From contig JAUKTV010000004.1 in the NCBI GenBank assembly GCA_030549205.1, positions 620,001 to 684,000 on the forward strand: a stretch of 64,000 nucleotides of DNA, written 5' to 3'. The position numbers and the translations under genes were made by a program. The stretch is from Apiosordaria backusii (Eukaryota > Ascomycota > Sordariomycetes > Sordariales > Lasiosphaeriaceae). The stretch's first letter is position 1. Every line of letters begins with the position of its first letter. The notes beneath the pieces were generated by a model. That model saw only the letters and a list, made by a program, of their open reading frames with translations. It made no database searches and was not told the origin of the DNA. Below, piece by piece: positions 31,342 to 43,772 of the stretch.

Positions 31342-33296
31342 TTAACGAATAGGAATATCCTTTGTTTCCTCCGCCTTCTTGGCCTGTTTTCCAGGGAATG
31401 GAATGAAGTCAGGGGCACCCGGGAGGTACTTGCGCAGTGGCTCTGGGATTTTGACACCCTGAAAGCAGTGTCAGTATACACTATCATAGAACATTTACAT
31501 ATATGGATATTAAAAAAGTGACTTACATCCTCAGTCTGGAAGTTCTCCAGGATGGCGCAGATAGTTCTGGTGGTGGCGGTAAGGGTCGAATTGAGGGCGT
31601 GGACGTAGGTCTTCTTGATCTCGGTCTGCTTCTTGACGCCGAACCGGATCTCCAAGTCTCTGCTCTGGTAGTCGGTGCAGTTGCTGCAATCAATGGTTAA
31701 AAATCACAGCATGGCATTGGTGATTATTATCATGCACTTACGAGCAGGAGACCAGCTCCTTGAACTCTCCTTGGTGGGGGAACCAAGCCTCGAGATCGAG
31801 CTTCTTGGAAGCGGCATTGTTGAGGGCACCAGAAACGATGGCAACCACCCGGTATGGGATACCCAGCGACTTGTAAAACTCCTCAGAGTTGGCAATCATG
31901 TGGTCAAACATCTCCCAAGACTTCTCGGGATCTGTGAGGCAGAACTGCTCCACCTTGGTAAATTCGTGGACGCGGAAAATGCCCCACACATCTCTGCCGT
32001 GCTGTAAGAGTGTAAGCATTTGTCTCTGAGGATAAGGGTCCAGGGGGTCATACTGCACCAGCCTCCTTGCGGAAGCATGTCGAGTAACCGGCATACTTGA
32101 GAGGGAGGTCCTTGGACTGGAGCCACTCGTCGCTGTGGAAGGCGGAAATGGGCTGTTCTGAGGTCTGTTGCAAGTCAGTATCATAGTAGAGACTGATAAT
32201 GGCCAAGTTAAAGGTGTCACGACATGCAAGGAAAAGGGGCATAAAAGGGGTAACTGACCGCAATCAGGTACTTGTCGGCCTGGTCGCCAGTGACCTTGTA
32301 CAGCTCCTCGTCGAATCTTAACGCAGAGTCAGCATCGTCACATCTATGTCAACAAGCTGGACAGGTCATATACTTACTGTGAGAGCTGGGCGGTCTTGGC
32401 CATTTGCTCCTTAAGCATGAGCATAGGAGTGCCAAGAGCAATGTAATCCTTCTGGTCCAAGAACTCGAGACCATAGTTAATGATAGCCCTGTTTTTCTCA
32501 TGTCAGTATCCCCATCAGCTGCTTCTCGAAGTGCAGGATTCATACTGGTTCAAGAACAGACCCCACTTCTTCAGGAAGTAACCACGATGGCCAACAACCT
32601 TGACGCCTCTGACTGGGTCGTATCCGTCGAGCTTCTCGAGAACTTCGTGGTCTACCCAGCATCATATCTTAGCCAATGCCCACTTCAACCAAAGAATCGC
32701 GTCGCTTCTTACGAGAAAGAACATTCTTCTTTTCAAACGTGACACCCTCGGGAGCCCACGTCCGTACAACCTCGTTGTTGTCCTCGTTGTTAGAGACAGG
32801 AACCGATTCGTGCACGATATTGCCGATAGTCTTGAGCTTGGCGTTCAAGACTTGCTGCTTCTCAGCAGCCTGTGCGAGCATGTCCTTCTTCTCCTTCTCG
32901 AGTTCGGCCTTCTTCGCGAGGAGTTCGGTGACATCTTCTTTGGCCTATTGTTACGAATGCGCGCGCGCGCATGTCAGATGGGTGTGGCGCAATGAGTAAA
33001 AGTTCGAGGTTTGGTACCTTCTTCTTGGGACCGATCTGCTTCTGGACCTCGTTGATCTTGGCGTTGAATTGCGTGGCCGCGTACTGAGCTATTACAACGG
33101 GCAAGAGAAATACAAATCAGCTACTGTGGCATGTTGGACAATTGATACCAAGAGTTGACTCACTCTTGCGGTGGTCCTCGAACAGGGCAATCACCTCGTC
33201 GACAACCTCTTCGGGGGCATGGCGCTTGCGCTGGGACTCCTTGATCTTCTCGGGGTTGCCGCCGCGCTCGGCAATGAAGTCGTTGATGTCGAGCAT
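31342..33296 (-). CDS. SES1: Seryl-tRNA synthetase, cytosolic
   Basis: Charges tRNA-Ser. Ten exons on the minus strand: 33296-33164, 33088-33018, 32944-32713, 32651-32546, 32488-32378, 32316-32259, 32164-32054, 32001-31742, 31683-31527 and 31458-31342 (451 aa; the yeast enzyme is 462). It starts MLDINDFIAERGGNPEKIKE. The tRNA-binding coiled-coil arm is next (KINEVQKQIGPKKK, ELLAKKAELEKEKKDMLAQA). Class II motif 2 lies in KYAGYSTCFRKEAGAHGRDV and RVHEFTKVEQFC. The serine-site loop TSEQPISAFHSDEW and motif 3 (ALNSTLTATTRTICAILENF) follow. The basic tail is short (KQAKKAEETKD). All joins keep frame. One donor is GTCAGT (exon 6). This is the most intron-dense gene in the window and appears fully intact. 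Confidence 0.95.
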
Positions 33297-33835
33297 GGTG
33301 GTGACTCTTTGACAGCGGCCGGGAGTAGTATCTGCAGGTGGTGTGTGTGTGTGTGTTGAAGGAGTGTGGTGATCTGGGAGGTCACAGCAAAATGATATGG
33401 GAAGATACGCAACAAACGATTGGGCAGTCACAAACACACGTCGCAACTTGCACAGTGGATGGATGGACTGATAGAGGATCTCTCGAGGGCAGTCGCAACA
33501 GTATGGCGGGGCAAATAATTATTTCGGCGGGGTGGAGGGGAAGGTGGGGCAGCGTCCTGCTTCAAAGATGAGACCAGGGGCCAGGGGTCCTCCTCTTTAT
33601 AGCAATATCCATCCCAAGATCCCTGTGACTCAGGAGTCAGGCCAAGACGGGATGCTGTCATTCGGTGTAGATGCATAATTATAAAACCGCCATGTTTGTA
33701 ATTACACTCGACAATACACCGTGTGAGTACCTAACAATCCAACCCAAGTTCAGATCAAGGTCACATCTAGACCCTCTCACTCAAACAACCCCTTTTCATT
33801 CCATTTACAATTTTCCCCCAACATAGACAGCCAAA
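33297..33835. promoter_or_regulatory. Divergent SerRS / Ham1 promoter region
   Basis: 540 bases between divergent starts. It has a GT microsatellite around 33340-33356. A CT- and CA-rich leader precedes the Ham1 ATG. Confidence 0.45.
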
Positions 33836-34452
33836 ATGACCGAAGCCCGCCACCACGTCAACTTCATAACCGGCAACGCCAACAAGCTCTCCGAAGTAAA
33901 AGCCATCCTCGAGCCCGCCATCTCCGTCACAAACCAGTCCCTCGACCTTCTCGAGATCCAAGGCACCCTCGAAGAGGTAACCATTGACAAATGCCGCCGC
34001 GCCGCTGACCTCGTCGGCGGTCCTGTCCTAGTAGAAGACACCTGTCTCTGCTTCGACGCCCTCAACGACCTCCCAGGACCGTACATCAAGTGGTTCTTGG
34101 GTTCCATCGGGCACACAGGTCTCAACAACCTCCTGGCTGCCTACGAAGACAAGGGTGCCAAAGCTGTCTGCACGTTTGGGTACTCTGCCGGTCCAGGTCA
34201 CGAACCTATTCTGTTCCAGGGGATCACCCACGGAAAGATTGTCCCGGCGAGAGGGCCGACTAACTTTGGGTGGGATCCTATTTTTGAGTATGAGGGGAAG
34301 ACGTATGTTTACTTGTCTCGGTGTGAAAGTGAGAAGCTGACATGAAGAACAGATATGCCGAGATGGACAAGGCCGAAAAGAACAAAATCTCTCACCGGGG
34401 CAAGGCTCTGGCGAAACTGCAGGAGTGGTTCGCAAAGGAGATGACTGCGTGA
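33836..34452 (+). CDS. HAM1: Inosine triphosphate pyrophosphatase (Ham1)
   Basis: House-cleaning enzyme that hydrolyses ITP, dITP and XTP to the monophosphates. Exons 33836-34302 and 34353-34452 give 188 aa, normal for the family. The N-terminal nucleotide motif FITGNANKLSEVKAIL, the metal and substrate motif VEDTCLCFDALNDLPGPYIK, then WFLGSIGHTGLNNLL, the conserved GPTNFGWDPIF and the end MDKAEKNKISHRGKALAKLQ are all present. The 50-nt intron splits a Thr codon and has a suitable branch site. Confident call. Confidence 0.96.
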
Positions 34453-34644
34453 GTTGAAAATCTGAGATGCAATAGCAAAAAAACGAAATATCCAATGCTC
34501 ATTGAATCATGCTCGCTTCCTATCCGAATAAACCTTCCTTGCGTCAACAACGTCCTTGCCGCAACGGTAAGAATAACACACTAAAAATACCGCTCGCTTG
34601 CCCACATGATACTCATTACCTGATGTTACGCCCTGCTCTTGCTC

Positions 34645-36596
34645 CTACGCCGTAGCTGGGTTTCCTCCCGGTATTGGATCTGGAAGAAGCCTATCATCCA
34701 AACACACATGTCAGCCCAACTTTCCACATATCTGCACACTGTACTTAATCAACCTTACCTCAAAATCTCAAACTCCCTAAACTCCTTCAGATACTTGTTC
34801 CCCCTCCTATACGGCCTCAGCGCATAATCCGGATACGGATGCGGCACCGTCCTCCCAACCATCCCCGTAACCGCATACGAGTCCTTAAAATGCGGATCAA
34901 ACACCAACAACACCCTCCCCCCATCCCTCAGCCTCTCCACCCCAACAATCGTCATCGAGTGCCCATAATGCTGAAAATACAACGGCGGCAACCCCGTCAG
35001 CCTTACCCTCCCCCCTTCCCCCCTCCGCACCGCCCTCTCGTCCTCCGCAAAGTAGCTCTCCACCGCCGTCATGAGCATTTCTTCTGCTTTTGCATGTTCT
35101 TTATGCTTGAACGACTGCGCCTGAAACGCAATCTGCAAAAGCCTAAACATGGCCACCGCCTCGGGGGTGCCAATGTATTTCCTCGTGCCCCTGATCCCGC
35201 CTGTTTCGATCCGGCCGGCGGCGGAGATGCCATTGTCCCAGGCGGTTTCGATAAAGTCTTGGATTTGGAAAATGGAGGGGATCGAAGGGCCGAGTTTTTC
35301 GTGGTTTTGCATGCCGGTTTGGATGATGTACGAGGAAAGCATTTGGATGTTGCGGTAGCCGCAGAAGCCTCCTGTGTGCGGGGGATGGGAAAACATGTCA
35401 GTCATGACTGAGAGGGGAAAAGGGGGGCTCTCCATCAAAGATGATTGGAGATTGTGGCCTACCCTCGCGCTTGAGCTTGGAGATGTGGTATACGCAGGGG
35501 TGGCATAGGTAGGCGTAGTTGGTTGATGGAGACAGTTCGAGGAGCTGAGCTAGGACTGGAACCACACCTGTTTGCTATTAGTAAATGTCTTGTCAAGTGA
35601 GTTGACAAGTCTCAGAAGAAACTTGGCAGGCCTGGAATAAAGAGAGCTTATGAGCTTGTCGAATAGTTTGATAGACATCTGGATGCAATCAAGAGGCTTT
35701 GAGGGATATCTGATAGCCCTGAAAGACACTCCCACAGATATTTAAAGGCAAGGGATGAACTGTATAGGCAGGATATAAAGGGGCTGTCTTCCCAAGCTTA
35801 CCGGCGGTTTGAACTTGACCCTTCTTTCGAAGCAGGTCCGCAAGCCAGTCTGGCATCCGGTCCTCATGCGCGTACTTACCGAGATGCTTCTTCTGTTTGT
35901 CGTCAACAAGGCTCCATCTAACTTAAACAAGAGACAAGACCTACGCCCAAACGTGTCCCGCGGGTATTACTCTCTGAGCCGCTCGTGGTCTTAGAGTTGT
36001 GACGACGCCGTAGAACATACTCACGATGTGTTGAGGGCATTCTTAGGAGCCTCTTCCAAGCCGAAATGGCCTTGGACCGGCGTGTCGACTCTGGGTGGTT
36101 ATGAGAGGATTTTGACGATGGCCCAGGCGCGGAGGAGGTTATAGATGATGATGGTGCAGGCTCTGATATAGGTATAGGCTCTGATGATGCAGGCAGGTCT
36201 TGGACGTCGGTCTCCTCGCTATGGAGTTCTAAGTGATATTCCACCTGGCTAACAAGAAGAAATTCTCCACACCCGTCAACCGGGCACTCAACGTATTGGG
36301 GATCGTCGTCATTGCCCGCCGTACTGCCAGTCCCATTTTGAGGGGAGGTGCGGTCTTGCTCTGTAAGAAAGGGTGATTCTCCTTCGGCGTGCAGAGTTTC
36401 CATATGCTTTGTCGCGTGCCTCTCGATTAGCGGCAGGTTCTATAGGCTGGGCGACTCAAAGGGTGGAAACCAGCGACAATGTCATTGTATTCTGCAAACG
36501 GAAGGGACTTACAAGCAGCATTTGATACTCGCCCTCTTTTGATTTCCAGCCACAAAAGGGGCACTCCATGGTCAATGGTTCGGATGTGTCTGTCAT
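34645..36596 (-). CDS. Zinc-finger C78 peptidase, ZUP1/Mug105-like deubiquitinase
   Basis: Cysteine peptidase of the UfSP/ZUFSP family (C78); human ZUP1 cleaves Lys63-linked ubiquitin. Minus-strand exons: 36596-36513, 36406-36025, 35921-35802, 35567-35463, 35371-34759 and 34690-34645 (449 aa). The N-terminus holds a zinc finger, MECPFCGWKSKEGEYQMLLH, ending HMETLH across intron 1. A second finger-like unit is CPVDGCGEFLLVSQVEYHLE. A Ser-rich linker follows. The catalytic domain starts with GGFCGYRNIQMLSSYI (Cys nucleophile), then IQDFIETAWDNG, and HSMTIVGVERLRDGGRVLLV followed by FDPHF (His and Asp region). The second intron (103 nt) was placed by frame; its acceptor TTTAAG is weak. The fungal relative is S. 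pombe Mug105, so a role in ubiquitin editing is inferred. There is no UFM1 gene in the window to support a UFM1 role. Confidence 0.85.
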
Positions 36597-39500
36597 CTTT
36601 GAATGTCAAAAGATCTTTGTCTGTCGAGCCCAGGCTCTCGAATCCCGTCACCAACTACAGGGTCGTCGCGTGGAGGACAAGGATAATGTTATCCATCAAA
36701 GAACACCGATGTGACTTTGCTGTAGGAACCCGATTTGAATCACAAAAAAGATCAAGAACGGAACACTTGGAATGGATACTTTGCATAGCGTGGCATTTCA
36801 TCCCAGTACAAGAAGACGGCGGGACGTTTCTAAGGGTGTGAAACTTGAGAGAGGCCTGCTGGCCAATTGGTTGATAGTGCCAAACCATTGGCAGTGGCAA
36901 GTCATGCCTTGTGCGGTTTAGGCTGCCGTTGATGGATATGCAAGAGTTCTGTGCCACGAAAAAAAAAGGCCAATCCCTATCTTTTGCAATGTTGCCTAAC
37001 AATCCATTCAAGGCAACTTGAGGTTATTTCCAAGCTGCCTGACCACTGGAGACAACGATGACCCAGCGCTCTGGGTCACTTTCGTTACGAGGTCGCCTTT
37101 GCTCAGCCCTTGGAATTTAAGGTTTGCCTAAAGCGGTTAGGTACATATATACCTTATCTGCTTAATCGTCATTTTCAGTTTATGGCTTCTTGACCTCGAG
37201 TGCTGTGTCGTACCTATCGTCTTTCTCGTCTTGCTTTCACGGGGATACCGATGCAGTACAATATATATCTGAAGTCACAAGCGTTGTCACCCTCGATTGG
37301 CCGGAGCGTATCAGCTGGAGTCGGTTCCCATTCTGGAAGTCATGGCGATGCATCGCATATCCCCAGCATCGCTTGACTGCCTGTGACCGCAACTTGGGGT
37401 CTTTGGCTGAGGTTATTTCCGATGCAGCACAGGGCCAAGTTCACACTATATCCCATATGAAACACTTCTATGACTTTGCCGTCGTTTATTCCAAATGGCG
37501 GAGGCACAAACAGCGCGCGTGCAAGATCACCGTCACCCGAGTTTGGTACAAGCGCATGTGGTCAGCAACACTGCATCTGAAGGGCGCGGCGCGGGGGAGC
37601 ATTACGAGCTATTAACCGACGTCTGCCTCAGATTAGTGTTTCGATATTGTCGGAAAGGGGGCCGAAGCCACCCGGAACGTGATACAGCCATCATACAGCC
37701 GAAGAAACCGTCGGATACTGCCTTTGTCAGCTGTACCATCGACGTCGCCATAGGGGACAACTCTCAGCATTGTCATCAACTCATTCAAAACCCGAATGCC
37801 GACCATTTCAACACCGAAAACCGACAATCAAGCTGCTATGCATCTTGTCACGATGAAACCAAATCCTAAGTCGCGATTTCTGTCGCTGCCTACCAGTCCA
37901 AGTTTGTATGTACCTCTCTGCACTAAAAGATTACCCAAAGAGGCGCAGCTGACCTATTCTCCGCCAGGACGTGGGACTCACCGGCCCAGAGTCTTCTTAG
38001 GAGGCGCTTTTTAGCCACTTCTACTGATTTGGATTTTGCGGCTCACGCTTTTGTCGTCGGTAGCCATGACGTGTCGACGTCGACTCTCCCGCCCTTGGGA
38101 ACTTTCAAACCCCGGGTTATCCGCCCAGTAGACGCCAGGGACTTTGCTAACAAAGCTCGTGATGCCTAAACGGGGAATCTCTCTCATGGCGGGGTCGACA
38201 TCTGCAGGTTCCGCGTTGTCCAGGCAGCAATTGACTCCCAAAAGGCATGCAATACCTTCATCATGGACTGGACGTCCAGGCCGAGGAGCGAGACAGGGTC
38301 GTCACCGACTTTCTAGCCATCACGAATCAAACGAAGATCCTCTCCACATCGTCAGATCATCTAGGATAACCGGATGCTGGGGTGACATTGCGTCGATACG
38401 AGCCTCTGGTAAAGCTATCAGGTTATCCCAAGTGTTTTGACGTCACCGATGGAGCTCTTCAGGAATGGCCAAAAAGAGCACGTGGATATTGTCTTCAGCA
38501 TCGCTGAAGAACTCACAGTTTTGACTACAATCGGAGCTAAGAGTTCGGGGGACAATATTGTCAGCAATCTTGACTTACACCCGGTCTTGGCACCAGCGGG
38601 AGATCTCCAAGTCGGAAAGTCTTGGCTTCCCAATCTTAATCACGACAAGCTTTCCCCCCATCCGCTACCAGAAACTGGAACCGCATCCCAGCTAACAAGC
38701 CCTCCTTTTCCTCAACACCGGTGGTCAGTTCGCCCCTGCCCGGTAGGACTGTACCACGCGCAGTATTCTCACTAAGCCCTACCGCATGGTTAATATCGGG
38801 AGTGTCACCTCAAACTAGTTCTAGGTAGTGTTACACGGACTGGACCCGGGATATGGCCGCTGATTTTGATAGACCTCGAACTCAAGGTACGGAACCCACG
38901 AAATACTGGGCCTCAAGTCAACGGAAGAGTCTAGGAAGCTTTTCTCGAGAGTCCTTTGCTCCCTGAGGCGAATATTCCGCTAGCTTCTAGGCAGGTTCTG
39001 ATCCTCCAGTCGCAGTTTCGCATGGATAAATCTCGCCTCCAAATAAATGAACACTTACAGATCAGCTGTATAATTGTCATGCAAGGACGTTTCTAGAGCC
39101 GAAATGTGGCGGCGGCACGAGTACGGAGTGCACATCGCGAATCAGGGATCGGTCGACATGATCGAAACAAGCTTCCGGCTTCATTACGGTCTGGCGCTGG
39201 AGGCTGTGGCACAAACATCACCACGATCATGGGCATGTTAATCATCGCCGCGGAGAAGTGTAAAGATTCCAGTTCTGATTCTAGAGATGAGGTAAGCGAC
39301 AATGCCATTGGTCGTGAGCGCTGATCGGATTCACGAACCGTGAGGGAAATACCATACATGTGGAATATGAGAGAGCCACCAATATCCGTGGACTTATACT
39401 CTAGATTAGGAAGGAGACACCATAATACACGGACCTGACTATCTTGCATATCGAAAGGGTCCTCACCTCCCGTGACAATCTCGGGGAGCGGAATCGGCTT

Positions 39501-40450
39501 TGATTGGGTGCCAGATCAGCGATTGAGGCTGAAGCATGTAAGCCTTGGCTACTTGAAAGCACCTGTCACCACAACCACCATGAGAAAATGGATAAAATTG
39601 AGGACATCCAGACGGGTGTAGGTAAAAGGAAGTTACCGTCTCACCCATAAAATATCACCAAACCGGCAATGATTGGCAGAACATTGCATGCCTTGTTGTG
39701 TTCAGTTGACCGGATTACTCAACCCACTTGCTTTGCTACCCTGCTACCTAACCACTGCCGTCGCGTGAAATGATTCCAATTTTTGTACATGCTGCAAGGT
39801 CCTGGTAATCTGAGACCTGAACTGGATTTCACTCGAATCTTTTCTTAGGTACTTTAGCAGACATGAAAACAAAGAGAGGTCAACTTTTCACCATGACCCC
39901 CGGAAAGACAGGGGTCTTGGACCGGGTGTAACTGTTGCTGAGTTAATCACCATTTCCACGTTGCCAACCCGCACCCTTCTTTACTTTGCTACCTAAACTA
40001 AACCCCGGACATTCTACGGGGCTGCGGTCTAGCGTACGGCGGTAGCTGCAAGCAAAGGTTATCCGCCTCCCGAAGCTGTCATCATGGGCGTCATGTTTTA
40101 CCACACCTGCTACCTTACTACACTACCCCGTATGTCATCATGGAGGGGGGAAGCAGAAGCGAGGGGTGGTTGTGTTACTTCCAGAGCTCCATGTATGTCC
40201 TGTATGTAGAGATACCTCGGAATTAAGGGCGGGTATAAAACCATGGACGCTCGATGAGGGGGGGCGAGCAACTTGGTCAGTAGGGAATATAACAAGAAGC
40301 TCCCCCCCCCCCCCCCACGTTGTTTTGTCCAGTTTCAAGAGATCCAACAGAAGCTTAGTGTTTGGAAAGCTACAAAACAGAAGCCGTGTTGGTACTAGGC
40401 ATACATACCATCTCTTACCTTACGAGTTACCAAATCGGATCAGTCAAAAA
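36597..40450. other. 3.9 kb gene-poor island, possible decayed gene
   Basis: No intact gene. Between about 37.5 and 38.8 kb on the plus strand, protein-like blocks appear in alternating frames and are cut by stops, for example GEHYELLTDVCLRLVF, then LPPLGTFKPRVIRPVDARDF, then GLDVQAEERDRVVTDFLAIT and LVKLSGYPKCFDVTDGALQE. I cannot name the family. The pattern fits an old gene broken by indels and nonsense changes. The right end (40.1-40.45 kb) is the promoter of the next gene and includes a C15 tract. Confidence 0.35.
40302..40316 (+). repeat. Poly-C tract, 15 nt
   Basis: Fifteen consecutive C residues 135 bases upstream of the Zn2Cys6 start codon, probably in its promoter or leader. A 16-nt C tract lies just beyond the same gene's stop. 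Confidence 0.9.
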
Positions 40451-41677
40451 ATGGCAGACACTCTAAAGAGGACATTCCATGGTGAGTAAACCCCCTGCCA
40501 AGACTTTGTCATCAACCAACCTGCCTTACCTTACATCCATCGTCACACATCACCACCTTATTGCCTTGTGTCTCCCCGTTCGGAAGACGGGAAGGCGGCA
40601 TTGGACCTGACATCAGCTAACCGCGCAACACAACACGATGCAGGCTGCCTGACTTGCCGCAAGAGAAAGGTGCGCTGTCTTGGCGGGAACCCGTGCCAGA
40701 ACTGCTCCCGCATGAATATTACATGCCACAGTTCTTTCGAGACGAACCTTCGGATCCGAGTATCGACTCCAACAGGACAAAAGGTTGTTGATAACAAGCC
40801 CGCGCCCATCCGGGGTTTGCGTCGTCTGCCACAACCACCAGCCTCCGTGGCGCCACATCTGGGAGGGACAATTTCAACGGCGCCTTCCACCTTTGATGGT
40901 ACTGGAAACGAGAATCATGTCGCCGCCAGCTTCGAGCCGCACTTTTCATCCTTCTCACTCTCTCAACCACCACACCAACCACCTTCGTTTGCGTCCAGTG
41001 TGCCGGGTATCCACCACCCACTTGGCTCGTCATCGCAAAGTGTCTCGCTCCCCAGTTTTGATAACAGCTTGTATGCCGGGACTTGGAATAGCAGCTTCGA
41101 CTTCACCTGCATAGACCCCAGCCTCGACCCGGGTGGTTTCGGCAGTGGCTTCAACAATGGCTCTTCATCCTCCATGATGACCAACCCGATGAGTTATGGC
41201 GGCCTGATGCCAGGCCTACCCAGCTTCACTGGCACCCAAATGCCCAATTTGCTATCCGAAAACGACTACTCTGCTTTCCCGCCGCAAGAAGGCACCAAAG
41301 AATGGGTTCCCAAACGCCGCAGACGTACCAAGAAGACAGCTTCCAAGGACCCGGAACCCGAGCCTGAGTTTGCATCGCCGATCGGGCCGTATGGGCCACT
41401 GAAAGACACTGACAGCAGTGGTGGGTGGCCATTCCAAAGGTTCGTCTTCGAGTTTATCCAAACATCTGTGCCAGGCTGTCCACTGCGGCTTGTCGTGTTG
41501 GCCTCGCCGTCAGCAAGAAAACCATCTAACAAAAGTCGCCAGTCCCCGATCTCAGTCTTACCAATACTTGGTATAGCCAATCCTCCTTGCCAATCGACAT
41601 ACATGCTTCTGGAGCATCCCGACTCCAGGGCTGACTGTGGTCCTAGGACACGATCAGTCCATAATCCTCCCTCGTAA
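40451..41677 (+). CDS. Zn2Cys6 (GAL4-type) transcription factor, C-terminus doubtful
   Basis: Exon 1 (40451-40481, MADTLKRTFH) joins exon 2 (40587-41439) and probably exon 3 (41536-41677), about 341 aa. The DNA-binding cluster GCLTCRKRKVRCLGGNPCQN then CSRMNITC has the six-Cys spacing C2C6C5C2C6C. It is followed by SFETNLRIRVSTPTGQKV and a long Ser/Pro/Gly-rich region with a basic stretch (PKRRRRTKKT). I inferred the second intron (41440-41535, 96 nt, branch CTAAC) because it removes an unlikely segment; it is frame-neutral. After MLLEHPDSRADC the frame seems to jump: the +1 frame gives GHDQSIILPRNTHHPRLNHL and a helix-like FINSLTSRLKRITQSLA, ending in the C16 tract. So the real C-terminus may be longer. 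No fungal_trans domain was seen. Targets unknown. Confidence 0.7.
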
Positions 41678-43030
41678 TACGCATCACCCTCGTTTGAACC
41701 ACTTGGACATTACACACGACTTTATCAACTCCCTAACCAGTCGTCTCAAACGAATCACCCAATCACTTGCCACCCACCCTTCCCCAGTCTATATCACCCC
41801 CCCCCCCCCCCCGGCAAGCCAGCTGCCACTCTGGACATGCTACCTCGAAATTTGACTTAGTCTCTTTGGCAATCCTTCAACTTAGACACCGAAACTCTTT
41901 AATGTCTTGGCCACAAGATGTGACCACGCCCAAATTCTGCGAGCAGCTCACAATGTGTGCACCGATTACCTTGGCAAACCCTCATTTGAAGACAAACGGA
42001 AACGAAGAAACCGAAGAAAGAGATGGCATCTGCATCTCTCCATCCCCACGAATTAATGCTCCTCACCGCGGAACCTGATTAATAGCAGATGAAGACCACG
42101 CAGATAACAGCTCGATCTAGGGGAAGCACAAACTGTACACCAAAATAACCATCACCCCTCCGAAACCACAAATTTTTGTTCACCCACGCCGCCAACACCG
42201 ACCTCTCACCGCGGTGCTTATACCAGGAGCACGCTGGTTTCAGGCCATCCCTCCAGCAACAGCAGCAGTAGCAGCATCATCATCATCCTTTCAACAGTCC
42301 GACCAGGAGATAGGATTTTGGAGTTGGGAACGTTGATTAGGAAGAACAGCCATCAATAGCAGGGGATGGAGATGGCGCTTTTTGTGGCAGGGGTGGAGAC
42401 GGGGGATGAGGTTGAGGCTGACGGGGCGATGATGTTTCTTTTGGCGGTTTTGGGGGCGAGTGGAATGAGGGGTGATAAGGCGGGGAGGATATTGAGGGTT
42501 TTGAAGGAAATCAGTAGGGGGCAGGAGATGGAGGGAAGAAGTGGAGATATCGAGGGGGTTTGTAAGAGAGAGGGAGGGGTGATAGAGGGGGTTTGCTATT
42601 TCTGTGAGATTACGACATGTTTGAACTTGGGAAATAAGGCTAGAACGAGATTTTGAAAGGTTGGCGAGGGGCATGATTAGTGTTGGGTGAGATGATAGAT
42701 ATGAGATGAACTAAATGAGTTGAGACGAATTGATTTACATGAGCAGTTGCAACTATCGATGCTCCGTACCGCGGTATTTGCACGGTGAAACTTTCGTACT
42801 TTTCGCACATGGTGAATTTTACACTGCCGTTACACCTTTCTAGCATTCAGCAAAAATAATTTTTTAGTGGGGCAGTTTTCACTTATACTGCTTTTTTCAC
42901 CATCACCACCACCCCACCATCACTCACTCACCACAGTCACCACCCCTTCCGATCTCACTTACTTATTTCACCAACTCTCACAACTCACATCTCCAACCAT
43001 TCCCCTTATCACCCCCAAACAATCGCAACC
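41678..43030. other. Intergenic, Zn2Cys6 3' side and Fap7 promoter
   Basis: 1.35 kb. It holds the possible continuation of the Zn2Cys6 frame (to about 41855) and a C16 tract. Frames at 42291-42674 on both strands mirror each other and are not convincing. The last 200 bases are CACC/CATC-rich, a likely Fap7 leader. Confidence 0.4.
41797..41812 (+). repeat. Poly-C tract, 16 nt
   Basis: Sixteen consecutive C residues. If the Zn2Cys6 protein continues past 41677, this tract would encode a Pro run and would be a slippage-prone site. Confidence 0.9.
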
Positions 43031-43772
43031 ATGAGCAGAACCCTCCCCAACATAATAATAACCGGCACCCCGGGCACAGGCAAAACAACCCACGCAACCC
43101 TCCTCGCCGAGCGCCGGCCGGAACTCAAACACTTGTCGATTAATGACATCGTAAAAGATAAAGAATGCCACGAGGGCTGGGACGAGGAGTTTCAGTCGTG
43201 GATCGTCGACGAGGATAAACTGCTGGACGCGATCGAGGACCAGGTGAAGGAAGGGGGGTGGATTATTGACTGGCATGCTTGCGATCTTTTTCCCCGGAGC
43301 TGGGTGGATTTGGTGGTTGTGTTGAGGGTTGAGACGGAGGTGCTTTATGATCGGTTGGAGAAGAGGTAGGTCACACTTCACACTTTACTTGCTGCTTAAA
43401 ATGGGGGTTTTTGGTTGGGGAAGGACAGGAGGGAGGAGGGGGGGAGGGAATGGAAAGAGATATATGGATGGGGAGGGGGATATGATGGGACTGAAATGAC
43501 AACAGGATTGGGGGATGATGGATGGGAAAAGGGAGGGATACGAGACAGGAATATATTTGCTAACGCAAAATCACAGAAACTACCCCGAAGCAAAACTCCA
43601 AGAGAACCTCGACAGCGAAATCATGGACGTCCTCATCCAAGAAGCCCGGGACAGCTACGACGAGGAAATTGTCGTCGAGCTCAAATCCGGGGACGCGGAC
43701 GAGCTCGAGGCGAATGTGGAGCGGATCGAGGGCTGGCTGGAGCAGTGGAAGAAGGACAATAATCAGAACTAA
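43031..43772 (+). CDS. FAP7: Adenylate kinase isoenzyme 6 / Fap7 (18S rRNA maturation)
   Basis: Nuclear adenylate kinase and ATPase needed for final cleavage of 18S rRNA with Rps14. Exons 43031-43365 and 43577-43772 (176 aa). Walker A GTPGTGKTTHATLLAE lies near the N-terminus. Then comes KHLSINDIVKDKECHEGWDE, with the DEEFQSWIVDEDKLLDAIED segment typical of Fap7, followed by IIDWHACDLFPRSWVDLVVV (Walker B region) and VLRVETEVLYDRLEKRNYPE, and the end SDIxEARD-like stretch MDVLIQEARDSYDEEIVVEL. The intron is long (211 nt) but canonical and splits an Arg codon in the LID region. Confident. Confidence 0.95.

Noticed and set aside
42291..42674. Opposed frames of about 100-130 codons on both strands
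   Set aside because: They mirror each other, are low-complexity, and show no splice or domain support.
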